Shown: positions 27,169 through 35,257 of the stretch, in pieces
How the letters are laid out: the number at the start of each line of letters is the position of its first letter
Numbering within the stretch: the stretch's first letter is position 1
Assembly (NCBI RefSeq): GCF_030681155.1
Contig: NZ_JAUXXE010000022.1
Location: 1-62,583, forward strand
DNA length: 62,583 nt
Direction: 5' to 3'
Origin: Phenylobacterium sp.
GTDB lineage: Bacteria > Pseudomonadota > Alphaproteobacteria > Caulobacterales > Caulobacteraceae
The notes under the pieces: generated by a model
What the model was told of the DNA's origin: nothing
Database searches by the model: none
Seen by the model: only the letters and a program-made list of their open reading frames with translations
Translations under genes and position numbers: made by a program

Positions 27169-28404
27169 ATGCAGACCGTCCAGGACGGAACTGGAGACGT
27201 GCGCCGCATGGCGGACGCCCAATGGGCGACCGCGCGGATCGCCGAGGCCTATGAAGGACTGCCGGAAGGCGTCTCGAAGGCGATGCTGCTCGACAGGTTC
27301 GAGCGGGCCGCGCCCCGGCTGGGGATCGGCGACGGACTCGTGCGCCTGATACGCGCGCTTGTGCGCGTCACCCATGAGCGCGACTGGATCGGAAGGACCC
27401 GGCCGATCGCCTGGCCGTCCAACTACATGCTGGGTGAAGAACTGCAACGCTCGCGCACCGTGGTGCAGGGTTTGATCCGGGCGGCCGTGAAGGCCGGCCT
27501 GGTGCACATGCGCGATAGCGGCAACGGCAAGCGCTACGGCTATCGGGGCGACGCCGGCGAGATCGTCGAGGCGTTCGGTTTTGATCTGTCGCCGCTCGCG
27601 GTCCGTTGGGACGAATTCGCCGACCTCGCCGCAGCCCGCGGCCTCGAGCAGGCCCAGAGGCGCCATCTGAGGCGCAAGGTCGGCGAGATCCGTCGGGAGA
27701 TCCGCACGGTCTGCGCCGATGCGTTGGAGCGTGACTTCGAGGGATACGACTGGGAAGCGGCGATCGAGCGCGCCAGCGGGCGGCTGCCCCGCACGCCAAG
27801 CCTCGCCGAGCTGATGGCGCTTGAAATCGAGTTTGGATCGCTGCTCGCGGCTGTGGACAAGGCTTGGACTGTGGCTCGGAAAGCAGATGAATCGGAGCCC
27901 ACGGGCTCTGAAAGCCGAGCCCACAAAGAACCTACAACCGATCCAAAAGCTGAAACAGCAACGTATCCTGCTTGGCGTGGGGAAGTAGTTGCGGATCGGC
28001 CGAGGTCAGATGATCTCCACGGCGATACGGAGCCGCCGTTCAATGAGGAGGTGATCCCGCTCTCCCTGGTGCTGGAGGCGGTGCCCGAGATCCATCACCA
28101 TCTCGACGATCCGGGCGCGGCCGATTGGGAGGAGTTCGTGGAGGCCGCCTACAAGGCCGCCCTCCTGCTTGGGATCAATCTGACCGCCTGGCGCGAAGCG
28201 CGCGAAACCCTCGGGCGAAACCGGGCGGCGATCGCCGTGGCCACGGTGCTGGCCCGCTGGCGCAGCGGCGAGGTTAAGAGCGCCGGGGGCTATCTACGCG
28301 CCATGTGCGAGCGCGAACGAACTGGCGATCTGCACCTGTTGCCGAGCCTGTTCGGCCTGAAGGAGCGACATAATCCAAGACGGCGAGACCGGGAGCGCAG
28401 TTAG
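27169..28404 (+). CDS. repC: RepC-family plasmid replication initiator
   Basis: 411 residues from the ATG at 27169, with GGAGGAGCGGAGAA upstream. N-terminal domain fits RepC: FERAAPRLGIGDGLVRLIRA, then WIGRTRPIAWPSNYMLGEEL and SRTVVQGLIRAAVKAGLVHM. The C-terminal domain ends LNRAAIAVATVLAR-like (GRNRAAIAVATVLARWRSGE) and KSAGGYLRAMCERERTGDL, the typical RepC finish. RepC starts replication of repABC plasmids; its origin normally lies within repC. Here no repA/repB partner genes are adjacent. A drop in GC inside the gene (about 27870-27990) is where an internal origin would be expected. Confidence 0.88.
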   Translation: MQTVQDGTGDVRRMADAQWATARIAEAYEGLPEGVSKAMLLDRFERAAPRLGIGDGLVRLIRALVRVTHERDWIGRTRPIAWPSNYMLGEELQRSRTVVQGLIRAAVKAGLVHMRDSGNGKRYGYRGDAGEIVEAFGFDLSPLAVRWDEFADLAAARGLEQAQRRHLRRKVGEIRREIRTVCADALERDFEGYDWEAAIERASGRLPRTPSLAELMALEIEFGSLLAAVDKAWTVARKADESEPTGSESRAHKEPTTDPKAETATYPAWRGEVVADRPRSDDLHGDTEPPFNEEVIPLSLVLEAVPEIHHHLDDPGAADWEEFVEAAYKAALLLGINLTAWREARETLGRNRAAIAVATVLARWRSGEVKSAGGYLRAMCERERTGDLHLLPSLFGLKERHNPRRRDRERS

Positions 28405-28690
28405 CGGCGGTCATGCTCGCGCATGCAGCTGGGTGCTCGTCCGCCTCTTGGCGCTGTGTTGGCTGATCACTGAACGTGAACAATCGATCCCGTTGTGGGG
28501 GACCGGCCGCCTTCGCCGTTCCTTGAGATGTGACGCTGAGGCTGTCTGAGCTCGGCGTTTGGTCAACCGGCCGCCCGCTCCGATCGCTTCGCTATCCGTG
28601 TCGCCGGTTTCGCGCCTGCGGCGCTGACCTTCCGCCTGCCGCCCAGCCCGGCCCTTCGCGTCCTCAAGGATCAGCGAAAGGAACCCGGAC

Positions 28691-29599
28691 ATGCCCAGCA
28701 AAACTTCCATCGAACACTTCGACGTCCATGCAGCAGTCACCAGGAAGATCATCACCGCCATCGAAGAGGGAGCCGGCGCCTTTAAGCTTCCTTGGATTGA
28801 GAGCTCAGGTCGGACCCTGACCCGGCCGATCAATGTCGCCTCGTCAGCACCCTACAATGGCGTCAATGTCTTGGTGCTCTGGATAGAGGCCCTCGCCCAG
28901 GGCTTCACCTCAGGCGTCTGGGGCACATATCGCCAATGGCAGGCGCGCGGCGCGCAGGTGCGCAAAGGCGAGAGCTCCTCACTCATCGTCTTCTACAAGA
29001 TGACGGGTGAACGCGATGAAGATCATGAAGAAGATCCTGGCCGCAGGCGAATGTTCGCGCGCGCCAGTAGGGTCTTCAACGCCTGCCAGATCGAAGGCTT
29101 TGAGCCGACGGCTGAGCTGCCGGCGAGCGAAACGACGTTTGAACCCCTCGCACGAGCCGAAGTCCTGCTGCGCGGTGTGGGCGCCAACATCCGGGAAGGC
29201 GCGGATATGGCCTGCTATCTTCCGACCCAGGACATAATCCTCATGCCGAGCCGCGAGCGTTTCGTCGGGAGTTCGACCTGTTCGCCTACCGAAAGCTTCT
29301 ACGCGACCCTCTGCCACGAACTGGTGCATTGGAGCGGTGCAAGCCTGCGCCTCAATCGCGACCTCGGCGGCCGATTTGGTTCGCATGCCTACGCTATGGA
29401 GGAACTTGTCGCCGAACTTGGCGCGGCGTTCCTTTGCGCAGATCTAGGCGTTTGTTCCGAACCGCGGCGTGACCACGCGGCCTATATTCAGTCCTGGCTC
29501 ACGGTCCTAAAGAGCGACAAACGCGCAATTTTCACCGCAGCGAGCAAGGCTTCGCAGGCTTCGATTTGGCTGCAGGAATTGGCGCAAGCTGAGCCCTAG
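28691..29599 (+). CDS. ardC: ArdC-like antirestriction protein (DUF1738 plus metallopeptidase domain)
   Basis: 302 residues. N-terminal ssDNA-binding ArdC_N (DVHAAVTRKIITAIEEGAGA, PYNGVNVLVLW, TYRQWQARGAQVRKGESS) and a C-terminal zincin-like domain with the HELVH motif near residue 209 and a downstream EELVAELGAAFLC glutamate helix. Protects incoming plasmid DNA from restriction. Typical cargo of conjugative plasmids and close to repC. The N-terminus is well supported; a GGAAC-rich Shine-Dalgarno region (AAAGGAACC) is upstream. Confidence 0.93.
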   Translation: MPSKTSIEHFDVHAAVTRKIITAIEEGAGAFKLPWIESSGRTLTRPINVASSAPYNGVNVLVLWIEALAQGFTSGVWGTYRQWQARGAQVRKGESSSLIVFYKMTGERDEDHEEDPGRRRMFARASRVFNACQIEGFEPTAELPASETTFEPLARAEVLLRGVGANIREGADMACYLPTQDIILMPSRERFVGSSTCSPTESFYATLCHELVHWSGASLRLNRDLGGRFGSHAYAMEELVAELGAAFLCADLGVCSEPRRDHAAYIQSWLTVLKSDKRAIFTAASKASQASIWLQELAQAEP

Positions 29600-29609
29600 G
29601 CGCCTAGGG

Positions 29610-29639
29610 CGCCGCCGGAGCTTTCAAGCTTCGGCGGCG
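29610..29639. terminator. Hairpin between convergent genes
   Basis: Near-perfect 14-bp stem (one mismatch) built on CGCCGCCG...CGGCGGCG with AGCTT/AAGCT near the loop. Just before it, GCCCTAGGCGCCTAGGGC (29593-29610) is an 18-bp perfect palindrome. Placed to end transcription from both ardC and the opposing gene. Confidence 0.5.
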
Positions 29640-29965
29640 AGCGCCTTGGCCGAAGCGTATTGGGCCAGGATGTCGTCGTGCTCCTGACGGCGTGTGAGCC
29701 TGGCGACGTTGAGGCGGGTAAATAGCGGTCTATCGGCTAGTCCGGCTTCCCGAGCATAGACGTTAGCCTTGGAGAGATCATTGGTGACCCCTGCCAGTAG
29801 GACTTTGATCCCATCGCGCCCGGGTTCGGCGACAACGAAGTTCCCCGCCATTGCAGATTGGTCGAGGTCGGACCAGGCCCGGAAGCGATAGCTCGCGCCA
29901 GAAGCGCCCATGAGTTCGATGAAAATGGTTGTCTCCCGCCCTGTCGCGCCTGCTGCGTCTATCAA
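29624..29965 (-). CDS. Hypothetical protein with uncertain N-terminus
   Basis: 113 residues from a TTG at 29965. Sequence looks real: ETTIFIELMGASGASYRFRA, then VVAEPGRDGIKVLLAGVTND and a helical end. Upstream of the TTG the same frame continues with protein-like residues (RIKIGLRVNGEVARRFGYTA) but no ATG or GTG is found before about 30080. The real start may be a rare codon, or the 5' end may be broken. No named family. Confidence 0.5.
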   Translation of the reverse strand: MIDAAGATGRETTIFIELMGASGASYRFRAWSDLDQSAMAGNFVVAEPGRDGIKVLLAGVTNDLSKANVYAREAGLADRPLFTRLNVARLTRRQEHDDILAQYASAKALAAEA

Positions 29966-30341
29966 ACCCTGAGCCGTATATCCGAACCGGCGGGCGACTT
30001 CGCCATTGACCCGCAGCCCTATTTTGATCCGCTCCTCACATCCATCAGATCCGCATGGATTGTGGTGGGCGTCGTTTTGATCGTGGCCATTGGTTCAAAA
30101 CTTGTGGAGAGCCGCCGACGATCGCACTCGGTCCCGCAGCTGCGCTGCTCCTGCGGGTGCGCCGCTGGGCGCGCCTTTGGGCGTCGCCGGCTGCTCGACG
30201 GCGCGTCCCGCCGCGCGGTGCGCGGCTCCCTGCAGCCTTCATCCTTGAAGAACTGACCTTCGCGAATATAGCCGCTTGTAGCCGGTAGCCAGGCGCGGGA
30301 CTTACGTCAGCGCCATCCTTGGGCTCGTAGGCCGCAGGTGA
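29966..30341. other. Stretch between a hypothetical gene and hipA, no confirmed gene
   Basis: Contains the possible missing N-terminal coding part of the gene on its left (minus strand, to about 30080). Nothing else is supported. Confidence 0.4.
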
Positions 30342-31562
30342 TCAGACCTGCGCAAGCGGGATGACTTTGAGCTGTTTTTCGACGACCTCGCCGACGTCCT
30401 TCGATACGGGGAGGTGGGCGCGTTCGCTGGCCCAGGCTGCGCGGAAGGCGGCGACCGTCTGGGCGCCGGTCTCGAGAACAATGGCCTCCGGCAGCCCGGC
30501 TCTTCGCGCGAGGGTGACGAGTTCCTCCCGATCGAAATCCGTCCAGAACTTGCTGCGGACGACTTTCAGCGCGGCCTTGTCGTCTGGGATATAGGCCATG
30601 GTGGAGACAAAATCGTAGGCCGGAGCCAGAGTCGCGCTGAGTCCGTCGCCATACAACAGCGACCAGTTCTTCAGATGCATGTCCGCATTGCCGATGAGAG
30701 CATTGAACACGATGCGCCGAATGAACTCGACGATCCCGGCCTCCCCCGTTTCACGCCAGACGACCTGTGCGATGTTCTTGTAAGAGGCGCGCTCGTACTT
30801 TTCCTCGGGATAGACGCCAAAGACCTGAGCGAAGTCCTCCATGTGAATTCGCTCGCCGGTCGCCAGACGATCGAACCGTTTGATCGCATAGGCCGCGCCT
30901 TCGAGTTTTCCTACGCCGTCGGGCAAATCTCCGATCTGATCGAGATCAAGCAGTTGGATGTCGGGAACGTTTATCCCGACGTGACGGGCGAGCGTCATCA
31001 TCGAGAACTCATTCTCGGAAACGCCGGCGAACCTGGTCGAGGGCAACTTCACGATCCAATCGCCGCCGACACCTCTCGCTGGCACGGTCAGACCGCCCGA
31101 GGCCTTTTCCACGGCGGAGAACTTGAGCTGTACGCCGGCCAGCGAGAATCGCAGAACCGTGTTGGACTGTCTTGCGGAAGCGTCCTCACCGGCTGGCCCA
31201 GCGCCCGGCGGGAGTGGCTGACCATCCTGGGTGGCGACGGTGATCGCACCTGGCAGGTCAGGGCCCAGGGCCCAGAGCAGGAAGAACTCCCGGGCTGGCG
31301 TTAAGCCAGCCCGTTCGGCCAGATAGTTCCGCAGGGGGCCTTCAGGCAGCAGGTTTGAGAAGAACGGCATCAGCCGCGTCTGGGTGCTTCTCGGCTCGTC
31401 GATGAGGTGACCGGTCGCGCTCTTGAACGAAAGGCTCACGGTTGGACGCTGCGGATCTGCCGCGTAGTCGTCGTCAAACGTGAAGATCGAGCGATCCCCA
31501 CCAAGGCCAGTGATGGATCCCACGGCGCGCTCGCCGAGACGGACGCGAAGGATGTCGACCAT
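30342..31562 (-). CDS. hipA: HipA-family serine/threonine kinase toxin
   Basis: 406 residues. N-terminal HipA_N (VGSITGLGGDRSIFTFDDDY), then the kinase part: SLAGVQLKFSAVE (ATP-binding loop), NEFSMMTLARHVGI, catalytic loop NADMHLKNWSLLY near residue 290, and metal-binding APAYDFVSTM. HipA toxins phosphorylate glutamyl-tRNA synthetase or other substrates, causing growth arrest and persistence. The HipB-like gene ends three bases upstream, so the two form one operon. Complete, with all key residues visible. Confidence 0.93.
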   Translation of the reverse strand: MVDILRVRLGERAVGSITGLGGDRSIFTFDDDYAADPQRPTVSLSFKSATGHLIDEPRSTQTRLMPFFSNLLPEGPLRNYLAERAGLTPAREFFLLWALGPDLPGAITVATQDGQPLPPGAGPAGEDASARQSNTVLRFSLAGVQLKFSAVEKASGGLTVPARGVGGDWIVKLPSTRFAGVSENEFSMMTLARHVGINVPDIQLLDLDQIGDLPDGVGKLEGAAYAIKRFDRLATGERIHMEDFAQVFGVYPEEKYERASYKNIAQVVWRETGEAGIVEFIRRIVFNALIGNADMHLKNWSLLYGDGLSATLAPAYDFVSTMAYIPDDKAALKVVRSKFWTDFDREELVTLARRAGLPEAIVLETGAQTVAAFRAAWASERAHLPVSKDVGEVVEKQLKVIPLAQV

Positions 31563-31564
31563 GG

Positions 31565-32140
31565 CTAGTCCTCATCGTCCAGGCTGTAGGCGGGGCGCCC
31601 GGTCTTGGGCTGCGAATGGACCAGGCGGTTACGCAGCTGGGCAAGGCGGTCGACCGCCTTCTTAAGGTTGGCAAGATCCGCATGCCGACCTGCAGACTGC
31701 AGTTGGTCGGTGATGTCCTGGAGCTCGGCAAGCTCAGACGGCGTGCGGAAAAGCGGCTCAAGAGGATGAAGGTCCCGGAGCAGTTCACTCAAGCGCTCGA
31801 CAGCCGGTTCCTTAGGGTGCTGGAGCCTGGCGATGCGAACCAGTTGTTGCAGCGAATTGGCGGCGCCACGCACCGAGCGAGCTTCGCGATTGGCGTCAGC
31901 CTCCCGGATCACAGCGTTGAGCGCCGACAGGGCCGATCTGGGGGCAAGGATGGGTTCCAGGTCCAGCAGTCGAGCGAGCTCCAGGAAGGTGGAGAGCTTG
32001 AGGTCAACCGCGCCGTTCTCGATCCTTGAGATATGCGCCTGTGTCATGCCAGCCCTTTGGCTCAGGTCGCGTTGAGACCAACCTTTTCGGCCCCGCGCCT
32101 CGCGGAGCGTTGCGATGAGACTTTCCGTTCGATTTTCCAT
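31565..32140 (-). CDS. hipB: HipB-like antitoxin with extended C-terminal domain
   Basis: 191 residues; longer than E. coli HipB (~88). HTH at residues about 9-62: LREARGRKGWSQRDLSQRAG, then MTQAHISRIENGAVDLKLST. The rest is helical with an SDLPHLE-like repeat of Leu/Glu-rich helices and no known name; it may provide dimerisation or a toxin-binding surface. Represses the operon through an upstream operator and neutralises HipA. Starts next to an AT-rich promoter region. Confidence 0.88.
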   Translation of the reverse strand: MENRTESLIATLREARGRKGWSQRDLSQRAGMTQAHISRIENGAVDLKLSTFLELARLLDLEPILAPRSALSALNAVIREADANREARSVRGAANSLQQLVRIARLQHPKEPAVERLSELLRDLHPLEPLFRTPSELAELQDITDQLQSAGRHADLANLKKAVDRLAQLRNRLVHSQPKTGRPAYSLDDED

Positions 32141-32232
32141 TCGATGTTCTCAAGCGCATTTATTTCTTCGCTTGATATATTGCACCACATGATATTTTCA
32201 ATCTGCACCCACAAAATGATGTCGTGCAGCGT

Positions 32233-32251
32233 ATCAAACGTGATGTTTGAT
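32233..32251. promoter_or_regulatory. Candidate HipB operator
   Basis: ATCAAAC-GTGAT-GTTTGAT, perfect 7-bp arms around five bases, in an AT-rich stretch about 95 bases upstream of hipB. HipB proteins bind such dyads. Confidence 0.5.
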
Positions 32252-32459
32252 ATTGTACAGTATATATTACCTAAAGTGATGGACCGGCATAGTTTCTGGC
32301 CTGCGCTCATCTCGGACACAAGGCCGCCGAGGCCGCGATCCTGCACCACGCCTTGAAGACGCGGCCCTAGCGGTCCAGGCGCGGAACGGCCGAACGCTGG
32401 CGGCGTCCACCGGCGATTTCGGCACCTTGGTTAAGCTGCTTGACTCTGATGTTCTTGAT

Positions 32460-33071
32460 ATGTTCACCGGAGGCATGTTCGGGTCTGGTCATCGTCCTGC
32501 GGCCGGATGGACCATCACCTCCGGCCGACTTGAGGAAATTCCGACCGTGGCCGGCTATCTGGCGCGGCGTGTCGATGTGCGCGGCCGCTGCCACACCCGC
32601 GACTGCCGGCGCACCTGCCATCTCGATCTCGGGGAACTGATCGCCAAGGGCATGGGCGCGCTTCCCGTCAGGACCATTCAGCACACCTTGCGGTGCGCGC
32701 GCCTGGACAGCTGCGCGCTCTTTTTCGAAGAGAGGCCGGAGCATCCCCTTACGATCGGGGAGTTGTGCCGGCGCGACTATGTCGGGGTCGAGATCCGCTG
32801 TGCGGGGTGCGGCCGCAGCCACGTCACCAATGCCGAAGGTGTGGTCGCCAAGCTTAAGGCGGCCGGCCGGGGCGACGGGCTCACCAAGGTCAGCGACTTG
32901 GCGGGACTGCTCAAAGGCGTGTGCAAGGCCTGCAAGATATCACGGTGGAGCGTCGCCATCCTGTGGTTCGATCCGAGCAGCCAGAAGGTCCCGTCTTGGA
33001 AACAGGAGTTCGACCGGCGCCGGGAGCTTCGCTGGCGAGAACGCATGGACAAGCCCGGGCCCCCGCCCTAG
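32460..33071 (+). CDS. Cysteine-rich hypothetical protein, likely zinc-binding
   Basis: 203 residues from the ATG at 32460 (a TTG at 32427 is an alternative). Cys groups: RGRCHTRDCRRTCHLDL (about 41-57), RCARLDSCALF, RCAGCGRSH and GVCKACK, enough for two or three zinc sites. The rest is basic, ending WRERMDKPGPPP. No named family; the pattern suggests a nucleic-acid or protein-binding zinc protein. Divergent from hipB, so they may share control DNA. Confidence 0.6.
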   Translation: MFTGGMFGSGHRPAAGWTITSGRLEEIPTVAGYLARRVDVRGRCHTRDCRRTCHLDLGELIAKGMGALPVRTIQHTLRCARLDSCALFFEERPEHPLTIGELCRRDYVGVEIRCAGCGRSHVTNAEGVVAKLKAAGRGDGLTKVSDLAGLLKGVCKACKISRWSVAILWFDPSSQKVPSWKQEFDRRRELRWRERMDKPGPPP

Positions 33072-33252
33072 CCGGGTCTTCGCGCAACGTCCCGGCTCTG
33101 GCATTTGGGCGCGTGAGCCAGGTTTTAGAAAGAGTTGGGCGCCACAGAGCCCCCTGCCCGCTCGCCGATCAATCTAGCTGCCGGTCCTGCCTGACAGCTG
33201 CCCGGCAGCGTTTCGCGCCTTGGGGTCAATCCGGACTCCACAAGCTTCATAT

Positions 33253-33267
33253 GTTCTGCTTATGTTC
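33253..33267 (+). promoter_or_regulatory. LexA-box-like sequence (GTTC-N7-GTTC)
   Basis: GTTC at 33253-33256 and GTTC at 33264-33267, the alphaproteobacterial SOS box form, 19 bases before the ATG at 33286. About two such matches are expected by chance in a window of this size, so it is only suggestive. Confidence 0.4.
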
Positions 33268-33285
33268 CGGACTGGAGATATTAAC

Positions 33286-33672
33286 ATGAGCGACATTCTG
33301 ATTGGCGGCGTCCCGTTTCTGGCGCTCTCGCACCGTGACGGGCGCTTCATTCGGCTTGCGGGCCTGTTCGCCTTCGCCCGCCGTGAGCCGAGCGGGATCT
33401 ACCACGTCCTCCACTTGGAGATGACCGAGGTGATCGCCCGTGACGCCGGCCCCGCCCATGGCCGTTGGGGGTGGGCGCTCAGCGTCGGAATGAACACGCT
33501 GCTGGTTCACGGTTTTGGTCAGCCCGCGATACTGGCGCAGGACCCGCCGTTGGATTGGGAAACCGTGACCTGGCATCCGGAGGCTCGGGTGAATTTCCTC
33601 GATGACGAGGAGGTCAGCGAGGCGGACCTGTCGCCGCTTTTGGCCGGGGATCGGGCTCGGAAGGGGCGCTAA
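33286..33672 (+). CDS. Hypothetical protein, possibly SOS-controlled
   Basis: 128 residues; ATG after ACTGGAGATATTAAC. Compact globular-looking sequence (ILIGGVPFLALSHRDGRFIR, YHVLHLEMTEVIARD, MNTLLVHGFGQPAILAQ), acidic C-terminus. No family recognised. A LexA-like box sits in its promoter region, which would make it damage-inducible if real. Confidence 0.6.
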   Translation: MSDILIGGVPFLALSHRDGRFIRLAGLFAFARREPSGIYHVLHLEMTEVIARDAGPAHGRWGWALSVGMNTLLVHGFGQPAILAQDPPLDWETVTWHPEARVNFLDDEEVSEADLSPLLAGDRARKGR

Positions 33673-33924
33673 AGGTCTTCCCTTGACGAGATAGGTCGGC
33701 ATCGGGTCGCGGTCGGGGATGGCTTTACGGGATCGGCAGACGCTGGGCTCACCAGCGCCGCAGACGCGAGCACTCCCGACACTGCGCGCTTGTTGGAATA
33801 GTGAAGGCTCAGTTGGAGGCTGAAGTGGTAGGTTTGAGGGCCATCGTTGGCGCGATCGGATCAGCGGCCGAAGCCCAGCGTTGTATAGCCTCGCTCTGAA
33901 AATCCTTTGCTCTGTAGGCGCTCA

Positions 33925-34119
33925 ATGACCGACGAACCGAAGAAGCTACGTGGGTTTGCCAAGCTGTCTCCCGACCGACGGCGGGAGATCGCCGCCAAGG
34001 GTGGTATGAGCGTCGAACCCCAGGAACGGGCATTTTCCAAAGATCGCAGCCTCGCGGCGCGCGCTGGTCGGACAGGCGGCGGCATCAGCCGTGTCCGCAA
34101 GCTTGGCCGTGACGACTAG
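33925..34119 (+). CDS. KGG-motif general stress protein
   Basis: 64 residues from the ATG at 33925. Contains LRGFAKLSPDRRREIAAKGG and a second motif region RAFSKDRSLAARAGRTGGGI, the GsiB/KGG-type repeats found in stress and desiccation hydrophilins. Very basic and disordered. In this strain the gene fits the stress cargo theme, though I see no EcfG motif directly upstream. Its end overlaps the next possible start by 11 bases. Confidence 0.8.
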   Translation: MTDEPKKLRGFAKLSPDRRREIAAKGGMSVEPQERAFSKDRSLAARAGRTGGGISRVRKLGRDD

Positions 34120-34318
34120 ACGCAGTTTCGCGGTTTTCGCCGCCACCGCCGTCCTCCTGGTCAGCGGGGGCTTGGCCTGGGACGTGGTCGCCCGCAGCTC
34201 GCTGAAGACGCCTCCAAGACTGTATGGGGCGTCCGCCTTGTTGCGGTCGTTGTGGTCATCTGGCGCAGGGCGGCGGAGAAATCTTCTGACACGGCGCCTC
34301 GGAGACGAGGCTGCGTAA
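34109..34318 (+). CDS. Possible small secreted or membrane-anchored protein
   Basis: 69 residues from a GTG overlapping the preceding stop. N-terminus MTTRRSFAVFAATAVLLVSG is signal-peptide-like, the remainder is basic. Another frame over the same DNA also yields a hydrophobic segment (LVAVVVVIW), so the coding frame is uncertain. Confidence 0.3.
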   Translation: MTTRRSFAVFAATAVLLVSGGLAWDVVARSSLKTPPRLYGASALLRSLWSSGAGRRRNLLTRRLGDEAA

Positions 34319-34342
34319 GTCAGTGAACCGTTGATAGAGAAG

Positions 34343-34951
34343 ATGCTTAGCACGATACCATCCTGGCAGCAGTTGGCCCTCTACGCGCTGGGGTCCGCCC
34401 TCGTTCTGTCCCTGCTCTTCCGGCTGCCCTATGTGGGTCAGGCCCTGCGCGGCGTGGTCTCCTTCGGCATCCTGGCGCTGTGCCTCTTCTTCTTCCTGCA
34501 GCAGGCGCCTTTTCAGCCTTGGCTGGCGCCGCTCCTGGAGCACACCGGGCTCGAACGCCAGCAAGTCAGCGGCGATGAGATTCGGATCCGGATGTCGCCG
34601 GATGGCCATTTCTGGGTTCGGGTCACGGTCAATGGCGTGGAGACACGTATGTTGGTCGATAGCGGCGCGACCGTCACCGGCCTTTCGGTAGAGACCGCCA
34701 AGCAAGCCGGCGTGCGTCCGGACGCCGGAGTGGCTCCGATCTTCGCGAGGACCGCAAACGGAATCGTGCAGGCTCGGCCCGCTACGGTGGAACAACTCGA
34801 GCTTGGGGCGATGACCGCGTCTGATTTGAAGGTCGTGATCTCACCGGGGCTTGGCGGGGTCGATATTCTGGGCATGAACTTCCTCACACGCCTCGCGAGT
34901 TGGCGCGTCGAGGGAAACATCATGGTGCTCACGCCCGATCGAAGCCCTTAG
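34343..34951 (+). CDS. Membrane-anchored retropepsin-like aspartic protease (TIGR02281 type)
   Basis: 202 residues from the ATG at 34343 (a TTG at 34331 is the alternative). Two N-terminal membrane helices (about 13-30 and 38-54), then a periplasmic retroviral-type protease domain with catalytic MLVDSGATVTGLS near residue 110 and the flap/ILGMNFL segment near the end. Family is conserved in alphaproteobacteria; substrates unknown. Its end overlaps the next minus-strand gene by four bases. Confidence 0.88.
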   Translation: MLSTIPSWQQLALYALGSALVLSLLFRLPYVGQALRGVVSFGILALCLFFFLQQAPFQPWLAPLLEHTGLERQQVSGDEIRIRMSPDGHFWVRVTVNGVETRMLVDSGATVTGLSVETAKQAGVRPDAGVAPIFARTANGIVQARPATVEQLELGAMTASDLKVVISPGLGGVDILGMNFLTRLASWRVEGNIMVLTPDRSP

Positions 34952-35253
34952 GCAAACAGGACGGCGAGGCCCTGCCATGTGACGGCCGTCAAGGCGAGGG
35001 CTGCGCCGGCCGCGCCCAGGTATCCCATGAACTGGTGCGGCCCCGGCGCGAGATCGGCCGCGTAGCGCAAGGCCAGCGCCAAGGCGGCGGCGCACATAGC
35101 CGCGCAGAACCCGGTGAACAGCACAGCGATGAGACGCCACCGACCAGACTCTTCGGGCCAGGCAAGATCTTGCAGGCTGACGACGACATAGACGCCCGTG
35201 AAGTGGAGCGCCCAGATTCCAAGGCCCGCCAACATCAGGAGCCAGGGCCTCAT
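34948..35253 (-). CDS. Small three-to-four-helix membrane protein of the oxidase cluster
   Basis: 101 residues, mostly hydrophobic: helices about 3-26, 40-64 and 77-99. Starts with WLLMLAGLGIWALHFTGVYV. Lies four bases after the fused oxidase gene and is the last gene of that operon. Likely a small subunit or assembly partner of the caa3 oxidase, by position only. Confidence 0.7.
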   Translation of the reverse strand: MRPWLLMLAGLGIWALHFTGVYVVVSLQDLAWPEESGRWRLIAVLFTGFCAAMCAAALALALRYAADLAPGPHQFMGYLGAAGAALALTAVTWQGLAVLFA

Positions 35254-35257
35254 GGGA

